Part shown: positions 17,449-24,847 of the stretch, one piece after another
Position numbering within the stretch: the first letter of the stretch is position 1
How the letters are laid out: each line of letters opens with the position of its first letter
From: Ascoidea tarda (nom. inval.)
Taxonomy: Eukaryota > Ascomycota > Saccharomycetes > Ascoideales > Ascoideaceae
DNA: 25,870 nucleotides
Direction: 5' to 3'
Assembly (NCBI GenBank): GCA_030560485.1
Contig: JAKTTS010000201.1
Span: 1 to 25,870 of the forward strand
Notes under the pieces: model-generated
The model's database searches: none
Told to the model about the DNA's origin: nothing
What the model saw: only the letters and a program-made list of their open reading frames with translations
Position numbers and translations under genes: made by a program

Positions 17449-19959
17449 TTAACCAACTAAACCTTCTTGTAAAACAACCAATTCTTTACAAAATCCAATA
17501 GTATGAAATAAATCATTTTTTTTGTAATCAAAATTGTTTCCAAATTGCTCAGGTTCTTGAGTGTCCAAATCAATTTCTTGAAGATCATTGCAAATAATGT
17601 CTTCTTGCTTTTTACTTTTGAAAAATCTAAAAGCATTTGATCCCCTTCTTTTGCGTTGTGTTTTGTCTTTACTTTTATTTTTATTTTTATTTTTATTTTT
17701 ATTTTTATTTTTATTTTTATTTTTATCTTTATCTTTATCTTTATTATCATTTGTATCATTGTTGTTTTTATCATTTTCATTGAATATTTTAAATTCTTTA
17801 TTTAACTCAAAATTATAATCATTGAGAAATTTCAATTCGCCCTTTCTAAAGGACTTGATGAATTTACAAACATCTGAGTTAAGAACAAATAGAATGTTGA
17901 AATTATCTTTGATTTCATTTATATTTTTTCTTTTTTCATCTATTTGAGTGTCGTCAATATTTGAAAAAGTGCTTTTGTTATTTGCGTTTTTCATTTTAAT
18001 TAAGTTGACGCCACATTTTGTTAATTCGTTGTTGTTTAATTGATTGAACTGATTTAGTTTATTCAAATCTGAATTTCTTATTTGAGTGTTGTTATTATCA
18101 TTAGTATCTAGGTTGTTGTTATTATATTCATTAATGAAATAAGATCTGCATGATATGACGACTTTTTTACCAATCCAACTCTCTCTTTTTTTTAAAGATC
18201 TGATGCATTTATAAGAGTAAATTAGATCAATTAGGTCGTTTTTATTTATAAATAATTCGTCGTTGATGTTGACGTTTAGGCAGGTGTTTGTAAAGCATTC
18301 TGGTTCAAATAAGTTATTTATGATCAAGTTATCATGATAATCATCATTACGGTTGACAAGAGTTGAAGAATTTGTAGGTTGATTTTTCTTTTTAGTGGGT
18401 TTGAAGTCGTCATCATTTTCACTGTCAAGATCAAGAGGAAAGGTGTTATTAGAGTTGAAATTGTAGTTGGTAGGAAAGATATCAAGATCATTTAAAGGGT
18501 AAGGTTCGCTGAGATTTGTATTTGTTGAATCTATTGAATGGATCAAGCTTAAAGAGGAAAACTCGTCAGATTGAGTTAAGTTTTGGGAATCAGTGGTTGA
18601 AAGACTGAGAGATCTATTTAAAGGAGATTGGTTGTTGGGGGTGGATTCTGGAACTGAGTGGAGTAGATTGTGGTAATTTTGGATTGAGAAGTTTTCCACA
18701 AAGTCCATGTCGTAAAGGTAGTTAATTGATAAGAGATGCTTATTTCTTTGAAAGTAGAAGGATTGAAACTTGTTATTGTCGAATTTATTGTTTGAGTTGT
18801 TTGAAGAAGTGGAGGAAAAGGCGTTTTTAGCGAGGTAATTTGTGTAGAAATTTTGGAAACTTTCATAGTCATCAACAGATGAAGATTGTGTATTTGATCT
18901 GTGATGGGAAGTTATTGAATCTGGACTGGAAGTGGAAGTGGAAGTGGAATTGGCGTTAGTATTGCTGTTGGCATTGCTGTTGGCATTAGTATAATGTCTT
19001 CTTGGAATGTTATTTTCTTTTATTAGAGATCTTCTGTCTATAGTTTGAGAGAGATCTATGCCCCAGTTGATTGAATAGTACCAGTTAATTTGTAGTCTTA
19101 GGTTGATGAACTTGACTAAGATTTGATGTAGTTCTATTCTCAATCTTAGAACAAAGTTTTTATCTTTGATATCGTTTGCTTTGCCGATTAGGCAATTTTG
19201 AAGAGAATAGGAATGTTTTGGAAAAGGATCTACTAAGGAGTAAAACGAATCAATTGAAAGGGGGTTATTATTGCTGTTATCAATGTTGTTATTAATGTTG
19301 TTATTAATATTATTGCCAATGTTATTGTCAATGTTATTGTCAATGTTATTGTTATTGTTGATGTGGTAGTTTGAGTTTGATAATAAGATTGATAGTAAAG
19401 ATATTTGAGTAGGGTCTAGTTTAAATTCTTGAAGAGATTGGGATAGATTGAAGTTGAGTTGGTTATTTGGTTTACTGAGCACGCTTGAAGCGGAAGAAAA
19501 AGAAACAGAAGAAGCAGCAGAAGAAGAAGTGAAAGGATTGAAATTTAGAAAGGAGGATCTTGAAGAGTTTTCAAACTGAGACAATTTTTTGTTGATTTTT
19601 TTGAATTTTTTGTTAAGAGTGGGGAGTCTATTCTGATCTAACTTGCTGAAGAGATATAGCAAAAAGTTGATTATAGTCTTATCGGTAAAGGAATAAAAAT
19701 TTAGCTGGGTGGAATTCAAGTGTAGTAAATAAGGTTTCCAGACATAACTAAATTTTTCAATATCATAAGGGGTATAAAACTCAGTTTTCTTGAAAACGAT
19801 GGTGTAATTGGAGATGGAAGAGGTGTACTGGGGTAGAAGGTCGTCGTCTGGAGACCCAGCTGAAGCAGGCGATGCTGGGGCAGTTGCTGCAAAGTACGAC
19901 GGAAGATCAGCATCTGGGGAGGAAGCGTAGGACGCAAGTGCTGTATCTGGGGAAAACAT
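17449..19959 (-). CDS. PH-domain protein of the YHR131C/YNL144C type
   Basis: The S. cerevisiae relatives are PH-domain proteins of unknown role. The 836-residue product has the family's parts. There is a Ser/Ala/Pro-rich start with DLLPQYTSSI. The first half of a PH domain lies at about 52-90 (YTIVFKKTEFYTPYDI, then VWKPYLLHLNSTQLNFYSF). The second half is at about 250-310 (SYSLQNCLIGKANDI, VLRLRIELHQILVKF, INWYYSINWGIDLS). A conserved C-terminal segment is at about 575-605 (LIDLIYSYKCIRSLKKRESW). The two PH halves are separated by about 150 residues of low complexity including an Asn/Ile repeat. A second low-complexity region (Lys-Asn repeat) lies near 745-770, encoded by a hexamer microsatellite, and is followed by a basic KRRG. 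No membrane segment was seen. The ATG at 19959 is the only sensible start. Confidence 0.7.
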   Translation of the reverse strand: MFSPDTALASYASSPDADLPSYFAATAPASPASAGSPDDDLLPQYTSSISNYTIVFKKTEFYTPYDIEKFSYVWKPYLLHLNSTQLNFYSFTDKTIINFLLYLFSKLDQNRLPTLNKKFKKINKKLSQFENSSRSSFLNFNPFTSSSAASSVSFSSASSVLSKPNNQLNFNLSQSLQEFKLDPTQISLLSILLSNSNYHINNNNNIDNNIDNNIGNNINNNINNNIDNSNNNPLSIDSFYSLVDPFPKHSYSLQNCLIGKANDIKDKNFVLRLRIELHQILVKFINLRLQINWYYSINWGIDLSQTIDRRSLIKENNIPRRHYTNANSNANSNTNANSTSTSTSSPDSITSHHRSNTQSSSVDDYESFQNFYTNYLAKNAFSSTSSNNSNNKFDNNKFQSFYFQRNKHLLSINYLYDMDFVENFSIQNYHNLLHSVPESTPNNQSPLNRSLSLSTTDSQNLTQSDEFSSLSLIHSIDSTNTNLSEPYPLNDLDIFPTNYNFNSNNTFPLDLDSENDDDFKPTKKKNQPTNSSTLVNRNDDYHDNLIINNLFEPECFTNTCLNVNINDELFINKNDLIDLIYSYKCIRSLKKRESWIGKKVVISCRSYFINEYNNNNLDTNDNNNTQIRNSDLNKLNQFNQLNNNELTKCGVNLIKMKNANNKSTFSNIDDTQIDEKRKNINEIKDNFNILFVLNSDVCKFIKSFRKGELKFLNDYNFELNKEFKIFNENDKNNNDTNDNKDKDKDKNKNKNKNKNKNKNKNKSKDKTQRKRRGSNAFRFFKSKKQEDIICNDLQEIDLDTQEPEQFGNNFDYKKNDLFHTIGFCKELVVLQEGLVG
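17672..17745. repeat. Hexanucleotide microsatellite (TTTTTA, then TCTTTA)
   Basis: About a dozen tandem six-base units in the PH-domain gene. On the coding strand they encode alternating Lys-Asn, then Lys-Asp. Six-base units keep the frame when the repeat number changes, so length can vary between strains. Confidence 0.9.
19266..19362. repeat. Imperfect 12-base minisatellite in the PH-domain gene
   Basis: Units close to AATGTTATTGTC/TTA in tandem encode repeated Asn-Asn-Ile-Asp/Gly/Asn inside the PH-domain insertion. Confidence 0.8.
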
Positions 19960-20982
19960 TTGAAAAAGGAAGAGCAGAATATAGTAGAATACAGTATAGT
20001 ACAGTGAGGACGAAGAAAAAGCAGTGTATCAAGAGCAGAGGAGCAGAGAGCAGACAGGCCAAACAAGATCGAGTAGAGAGGTAAAAGAAGAAAGGGCATT
20101 GGAGGAGGGAAACACAGGTTATATATCAGTCGTCCTGGTAAAAAGTGAGGAATCATTACTTTTCTCTACTCGACATATTAGGCTCAGTTAACGCAGTGAA
20201 CTTAGAGAAGTTAGCACGGTTGTCCAGGCCCTAAACTCAGGAAACTTATTAATCATCAATAATAACGTGAGCAGAAAACGAGATCTGGAACTGGAGCCAG
20301 ATCAGAGCTGCTCAGCGGTCCATTGCCTGGAAAATTAGGCTGGGTAGAAAACAGCAGCGATATCAGCGCCGGTGTTGATTCGCCCAGGCTTTTCACCTCC
20401 AAGTGCTCCAGATCCAATTACCACATCCAAATCCTAATTCGCTTTAATCCAAACCCTAATCCCATCGTTGCACGCGCAACTTTCTTCTGCAGACAAAGCT
20501 TATTTAACCTTTTTTAGAGTCCTGTCCTCCCGCTAGCGCAGTTCCGGCCGCCACCGGTCTGTCATCTCATCCTTTTACACTCCGTGCGCAGTCATTTTAT
20601 CGACTTACCAGGGCAGACCTGTGTCCTGTCCCGTTGTCGCCATCTTCGCTTTACGTAACCGCGCACGCGCTGCCCCTGTACTCTTAACACACACTTTGCC
20701 GAACGGCGCTATCCACATCTGTCTTGCTCGAGCAGATTCCCTGTGTCACTGCGACTCTGTTGCTTCAGGCGTCTGGATAAGGCCCGCGAGAATCCTCCCC
20801 AGAGCGGGGTGCGTCGGCCGGGCATGCTCTCCAACGCGTGTTCCGCTGCTATGACATCACATCTGCAGCGGCTGGCGTGCACAATGCGACGCCGCAGAAG
20901 AGGTTCAGTGAAGACCGCTTCCACTGCCCATGCTGCCTTTGGTGGATCTGCTTCCTCTGCTTCCTCTGCTTCTGCTTCCACA
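19960..20982. other. Long divergent intergenic region with a GC-rich half next to SEC17
   Basis: About 1 kb between the starts of the PH-domain gene and SEC17. A TATA-like TTATATAT at 20119-20126 (minus strand) serves the PH-domain gene. Imperfect AGTATAGTAC-type direct repeats lie at 19978-20003. The half from about 20500 to 20980 is unusually GC-rich for this window and holds overlapping open frames on both strands (plus 20743-21174, minus 20709-21140) that overlap each other and resemble nothing. I considered a structured RNA (a hairpin CCCC-AGAGC-GGGG at about 20796-20808) but could not match one. Confidence 0.45.
20229..20463. promoter_or_regulatory. CCCTAA motifs (Tbf1-type) upstream of SEC17
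   Basis: CCCTAA occurs at 20229-20234 and again within AAACCCTAATCCC at 20451-20463, with a near-match at about 20430-20438. Tbf1 of budding yeasts binds TTAGGG/CCCTAA and activates snoRNA and other promoters. Binding here is inference. Confidence 0.35.
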
Positions 20983-22422
20983 ATGATATTCGACTGGGCC
21001 GCGCCAAAGAGTGCTGCAACTGATGCTGATTGTTTCGTTACCCAGGTATGTGAGTCTGCAAAAGCAAACACATCCAGCAAACTGCATCTAAACATAAACA
21101 ATAACAAGGGGAGTAGAAGAAAAAGGAGAACATCACTCACGACAGCAAAACAACAAAAGCAAACTTCTTTTTAGTCAAGTGATACTAACTATTTATTCTC
21201 TCATTTCTAAAAGGCTGAAGCAGTATTGTTTCACAATTCTTCATCTGTATCGCAATTCTTCAAGCTGTTTATATCAGATCAGTTTGACCCAATCGCTTTC
21301 ATCAACAAAAATCATTCGAGTCTCTCCAACAATTATAATGTCAATAATCAATTACCAACTGAAACACAAAATGATATTAAAAATAACATTAAAAATGAAG
21401 AGCAGAGTGAAGATGATATCAAAATTCTAAATTTAAATAAAATAAAAAAAATATCCAATGATCAATTCGATTTGGTAATAAATTATTACTTAAACGCTGC
21501 AAATCTTTATTACTCAATTAAAAGCTATTCATTATCCGCTATTAATTTTGAAAAAATTACAATTTTGCTATCAAACATCAACCTCATCATTTCTAATAAT
21601 ACCAATAACCAAACTCTACATCATTTGGATAATTTAGACTCAAATCTACAAATCCTATCTCATCTTCAAAATGCTTTAAACTCTTACAATTTATCAAACT
21701 CCTATCCAGATTCAATAAGAGCTCTAAAAAAAATCATCAACATTTATCAATCTTTCAATCACAACCTTGATCAGAAAAACATTAAAAATCTATTTAATAA
21801 AAATACAAATCTAACTGCAGGTTACAATTATCAAATAGCTCAAATCTACCACTTGAATCTAAAATCTTATCAATTAGCAATCTCCTTCTACACCATCTCT
21901 CTAAACATTTACCTAAATTTATTCAATTCAACTTCAAACTTCAATCAAACTTCTAAAATTATCTCATCTTATGATAATATTTCCTCCTGCTACATCAATT
22001 TAAACGACTTTTTAAACTCCGCAATCAACTACAAAAAACTAATCATCTTCTTGACAAACAATTTCAACTCCTTTCAATTGAAACAATCTCACTTCAATCA
22101 ATCAAATTTATCAATTTTCTTTCTTAAAACTTCTCTATCCTTTCTAGCATCTGATGACTTGGTTGAATCAAAAAAGCTATTAAACCAATTTTGCCACTTT
22201 AACCCAGACTTTTTAACCTCAATCGAATTCAAACTAATTAATGATATTTTCATATCAATCAATTTAAATGACTTGAACTACTACTTAAATTCTCTACACT
22301 CTTTCAACAAATCTGTCTCAACTAAAAATTATTTAAATGACAAACTGTTTCTAAAAATTTTATTGAAAATCAAATCTCTAATTACCGCTGATGATTTATC
22401 AGATGATAAAAATATTTTATGA
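20983..22422 (+). CDS. SEC17: Sec17 (alpha-SNAP), two exons: 20983-21045 and 21214-22422
   Basis: Sec17 binds spent SNARE bundles and recruits the ATPase Sec18/NSF to take them apart after membrane fusion. The second exon reads AEAVLFHNSSSVSQFFKLF (yeast: KRAEKKG...FMKLF), then a superhelix of TPR-like pairs: NYYLNAANLYYSIKSYSLSA, NSYPDSIRALKKIINIYQSF, AGYNYQIAQIYHLNLKSYQL, ISSYDNISSCYINLNDFLNS and KLLNQFCHFNPDFLTSIEFK. It ends SLITADDLSDDKNIL. The helix order matches alpha-SNAP throughout. The first exon encodes 21 residues ending DADCFVTQ in phase with exon 2. The start ATG at 20983 (CCACAATG) is chosen because the family has only about 10-20 residues before the first helix; in-frame ATGs farther up would add an Arg/Ser-rich leader. 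At 423 residues it is far longer than the usual 292, owing to Asn/Ser-rich loops. The final Leu-Leu needed to stimulate Sec18 is Ile-Leu here. Confidence 0.8.
21046..21213 (+). other. Intron of SEC17
   Basis: The donor is GTATGT at 21046-21051 and the branch point TACTAAC at 21183-21189, with the acceptor AAG at 21211-21213, about 25 bases past the branch A. This is the first AG after the branch point, and it joins exons in phase 0. The intron is 168 bases. AAG acceptors are less common than TAG/CAG in yeast but are used. The next AG (21219-21220) would break the frame. Confidence 0.8.
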
Positions 22423-22429
22423 TCATCTA

Positions 22430-22457
22430 TTTCATTTCGTTTCGTTTCGTTTCATTC
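22430..22457 (+). repeat. Pentanucleotide repeat TTTCR just after SEC17
   Basis: Five to six tandem TTTCA/TTTCG units in the 3' region between the stop codons of SEC17 and the phospholipase gene. Confidence 0.8.
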
Positions 22458-22514
22458 TTATTATTTACTAGATAAATCGCTACTATAAAATCTAACTCAA
22501 TGTCATTTTCTCAT

Positions 22515-23513
22515 CTAAAAATTCTTATTAACCAATTCCTTTACATATTTCCAATTGTTTTTACCAACATAATCCAAAATAACAACTCCGTTCCCTTTGC
22601 TAAATGATTCAGATAAATTGTTCTTGACCAAAATATCATTAATCTTATTAGGCCAAAGATCTTGATTGTAAAAATTCGACGCGGAGCAGAAGTTTAAAAA
22701 TAATTTGGGTGGATTCGAATTATTTCTTTGATATTCAGCTGATCTTTTACAATGGTCTTTGATATAATTGATTTTAGTACCAATTGATTTTACTTCCTTA
22801 ACCTCACAGAAATCTTGAACTCGAACTTTGTCACGGTTATCATCAACTGTATTGTACGACCAAAAGCTAGCGTTAATACCAAGATTGTTATCACCGCCAA
22901 TTTTCTGTTTAAATTCATTGTTGCGAAGGCCAAATCTCCTCAAGAGAATAATCTTTCCTCTGCAATCATTCAATTTTGGAATCGAGTTGTTTAAATACCA
23001 ATATTTCTTGAATGATCCATTATTTTTGTTAATATAATGGTTATAAATGGCTTTGGGAAACTCATCGTTGTCATTGTTCCATTCACCTTGTCCTTCTTGT
23101 TTAAGTGATAAGATAACGGTTTCAGATGGGTTTGAATCAAGAAATTTGTATGTTTGGTTTAAAACCTCGTCAAATCGAACATTACCACCCAACTTGACTG
23201 GGAATTTTCCATGAATAACCACTAAATCGTCATTTTTATTTTGTTTGTTATTTTGGGGAATTTTAATGTTGCCAAAGAGAGAAGTTGGAAGAGCACTTGC
23301 TATGGTTGTCGTGATATCTGAACCAAGATTTCTAGATAATCTGATATCTAAAAAACGAACACCATTGTTTAGTTGGTCAGAGATATTTTTGTCTTGACAC
23401 TGAACAGAAGGTAGAGCATTATGACAAGCAGCAGAATTATGAGTGCCAGGAATCGATAATTTTGATACCAAAGTGTCACCATTGACTTCTTTCATCCATT
23501 GATTGTACTGCAT
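22515..23513 (-). CDS. Bacterial-type phosphatidylinositol-specific phospholipase C (Candida Plc2/Plc3 kin)
   Basis: This is a single-domain PI-PLC of the metal-independent bacterial type, which cleaves phosphatidylinositol to cyclic inositol phosphate and diacylglycerol. Candida albicans has similar proteins (PLC2, PLC3). The 332 residues form one X-domain barrel. The first catalytic His (H25) lies in LSIPGTHNSAAC, followed by ISDQLNNGVRFLDIRLS with D56 and R58, and the second catalytic His (H101) lies in DDLVVIHGKFPVKLGG. Next come SETVILSLKQEGQGEWNNDN, RGKIILLRRFGL, INASFWSYN, LFLNFCSAS and a final strand VVILDYVGKNNW. All active-site positions I can judge are present. It lacks the Y, C2, EF and PH domains of eukaryotic Plc1, and no signal peptide is visible, so it is probably intracellular. 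The start is the first ATG of the frame; a TATA box lies about 235 bp upstream. Confidence 0.85.
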   Translation of the reverse strand: MQYNQWMKEVNGDTLVSKLSIPGTHNSAACHNALPSVQCQDKNISDQLNNGVRFLDIRLSRNLGSDITTTIASALPTSLFGNIKIPQNNKQNKNDDLVVIHGKFPVKLGGNVRFDEVLNQTYKFLDSNPSETVILSLKQEGQGEWNNDNDEFPKAIYNHYINKNNGSFKKYWYLNNSIPKLNDCRGKIILLRRFGLRNNEFKQKIGGDNNLGINASFWSYNTVDDNRDKVRVQDFCEVKEVKSIGTKINYIKDHCKRSAEYQRNNSNPPKLFLNFCSASNFYNQDLWPNKINDILVKNNLSESFSKGNGVVILDYVGKNNWKYVKELVNKNF

Positions 23514-24052
23514 TTTGAAGAAAAAACAAATAAAAACGGTATAATAGTGTTAACTAAATTGCTCAATAATTAGAATGGTTAGTGTGAATTTTACACTTAA
23601 ATATAGAACAAAAAGTACAAGCCACCTGAAGGAATGCTTTCAAATAAAAATGGAAAATTTGGTAAAAAAGGCCAAAAACTAATATGTGGAAAAAAGGGAG
23701 TGAAATATGGAAAAGCTGAATTTCAAAAGGATGAAACAATTGATTATATATAAAGACATTTTTGAACAACTATGTTAAGAGCAATCGATAATTCCAATGG
23801 GTTTCTTTTACAAATTTCATTTGCAGTAGTGAAAAGTATGATGTTGAATGAATTTTAAGAAAAGTGTACTGAAATTTGATATACACAGCAAAAGGGTTCC
23901 AGAGAACAGTTGGGGGTCTGTGATTGGCCGAGGGTTGCTGTGTACGCAGTTGCAAAAACGGGAGAAACAAGGATTGCCAGGAGGCATTAGTATGGGATGT
24001 GTATTGAGCAAACGGGAGAAGGAGAAAAACAATTATATACATGACAAAAGAA
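23514..24052. promoter_or_regulatory. Promoter region of the PI-PLC gene
   Basis: 539 bp between two minus-strand genes. A TATA box (TTATATATAA on the minus strand) lies at 23744-23753. The motif AAACGGGAGAA occurs twice, at 23956-23966 and 24010-24020. Small open frames on both strands here are not supported. Confidence 0.45.
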
Positions 24053-24568
24053 TCAGTATTTCCTGCCCTTAACTCTGATAAAGTCCCATTTGACGTTGGT
24101 GATGGAGACTTCATTGGAAGAGTTATCGTCGTAGTCATACCATTCATCGTCAGCTAGGTCTATCTCGTCGAAAGTGGTGCTCGAGTCAAGTCCAGAGCAT
24201 GTAAAATAGCCATTTTTAGGAATGAACTGGATGATTTCGCAGCCTCTCGAGTTAATGTCCAAAAAGGGGATCTGTTTGTGCCTTTGGGAATCATTGTTGG
24301 TGAGTTTCAAGTTGGTGGGAGTGATGGAGATGTTCTTTGTCCCTCGCGAGCCGCAAAAAGAGCATTTGAAGACCAAGGAAGCAGAGCCTCTGGAACCAGA
24401 GATATCGTGGGCCTCGAAGGTGTTGATGGTGATTTCCTTGCCATGGACCTCCTGGCAGGTGGTGCATTTGACCCTGAAGGTAAACTCAAAGGGAGCCTCA
24501 GCGGTGTTAACAGGCAGCAAGTCTGTGACATTGTCCAAGTCTGCTGACACAACAAGGGAGTAACTCAT
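24053..24568 (-). CDS. UPF0587/DUF866 zinc protein (YCR090C; human C1orf123/CZIB type)
   Basis: The family is conserved from yeast to human; the human member CZIB is a zinc-binding protein of unclear function. The 171-residue product is near the 182 of YCR090C and the 160 of CZIB. It has an N-terminal beta region (SYSLVVSADLDNVTDLLPV), FEFTFRVKCTTCQEVHGKEI with the first CxxC (C35, C38), SGSRGSASLVFKCSFCGSRG with the second CxxC (C69, C72), NISITPTNLKL, and a C-terminal half with RGCEIIQFIPKNGYFTCSG and DEWYDYDD. The four cysteines are the expected single-zinc ligands. The start is the first ATG in frame, 279 bp from the divergent PHO8 start. No membrane segment or signal was seen. Confidence 0.85.
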   Translation of the reverse strand: MSYSLVVSADLDNVTDLLPVNTAEAPFEFTFRVKCTTCQEVHGKEITINTFEAHDISGSRGSASLVFKCSFCGSRGTKNISITPTNLKLTNNDSQRHKQIPFLDINSRGCEIIQFIPKNGYFTCSGLDSSTTFDEIDLADDEWYDYDDNSSNEVSITNVKWDFIRVKGRKY

Positions 24569-24639
24569 GGTGGCGCTGTTTCTGCTGCCCCTGCTGCCTC
24601 TGCTGCGTTTGCCCCAAACTTATCTCCGTGGTGGTTGTC

Positions 24640-24648
24640 GCACGTGGG
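24640..24648 (+). promoter_or_regulatory. Pho4-type site (GCACGTGGG) in the PHO8 promoter
   Basis: This is the exact high-affinity form of the Pho4 E-box (CACGTGGG with a 5' G), about 200 bp before the PHO8 ATG. S. cerevisiae PHO8 is induced by Pho4 under phosphate limitation. The same site lies 72 bp before the divergent zinc-protein gene. Confidence 0.65.
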
Positions 24649-24699
24649 CTCTGCGGGCTCGCAACGCGGGTTTAGGTTAGAGCTTCACTTATCTTATCT

Positions 24700-24847
24700 G
24701 TGTTTCTCGTTCCTCTTTCTTTTTTACCTTCTCTCTTTTCTATCTTCTCTCTTTTCTTTCTCCTTCTTCTGCTGTTCATCACTGTACTTCTGGACAAGCT
24801 CTTCCTTTTGCTTGTTCTATTCGCTGCTCACTCTCTTTGTCCTCACC
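24700..24847 (+). promoter_or_regulatory. Pyrimidine-rich leader of PHO8
   Basis: Nearly 150 bp dominated by C and T on the coding strand, including two TTCTCTCTTTTCT copies around 24729-24756. Such tracts commonly surround transcription start sites in yeasts. The ATG context is CTCACCATGG. Confidence 0.45.

Noticed and set aside
20580-20625. Fragments resembling U1 (ACTTACC) and U5 (CCTTTTAC) snRNA motifs
   Set aside because: The matches are too short, out of structural context and not followed by an Sm site.
20709-21140. A 143-codon minus-strand frame opposite SEC17 exon 1
   Set aside because: It starts inside the SEC17 intron, is made long by the high GC of the region, and resembles no protein; the opposite strand has a supported exon.
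20743-21174. A 143-codon plus-strand frame ending in the SEC17 intron
   Set aside because: Only its last 21 codons before the GTATGT donor are kept as SEC17 exon 1; the rest is Arg/Ser-rich and unlike any SNAP N-terminus.
24222-24563. Plus-strand frames of 89-113 codons opposite the DUF866 zinc-protein gene
   Set aside because: They are shadows of the conserved minus-strand gene.
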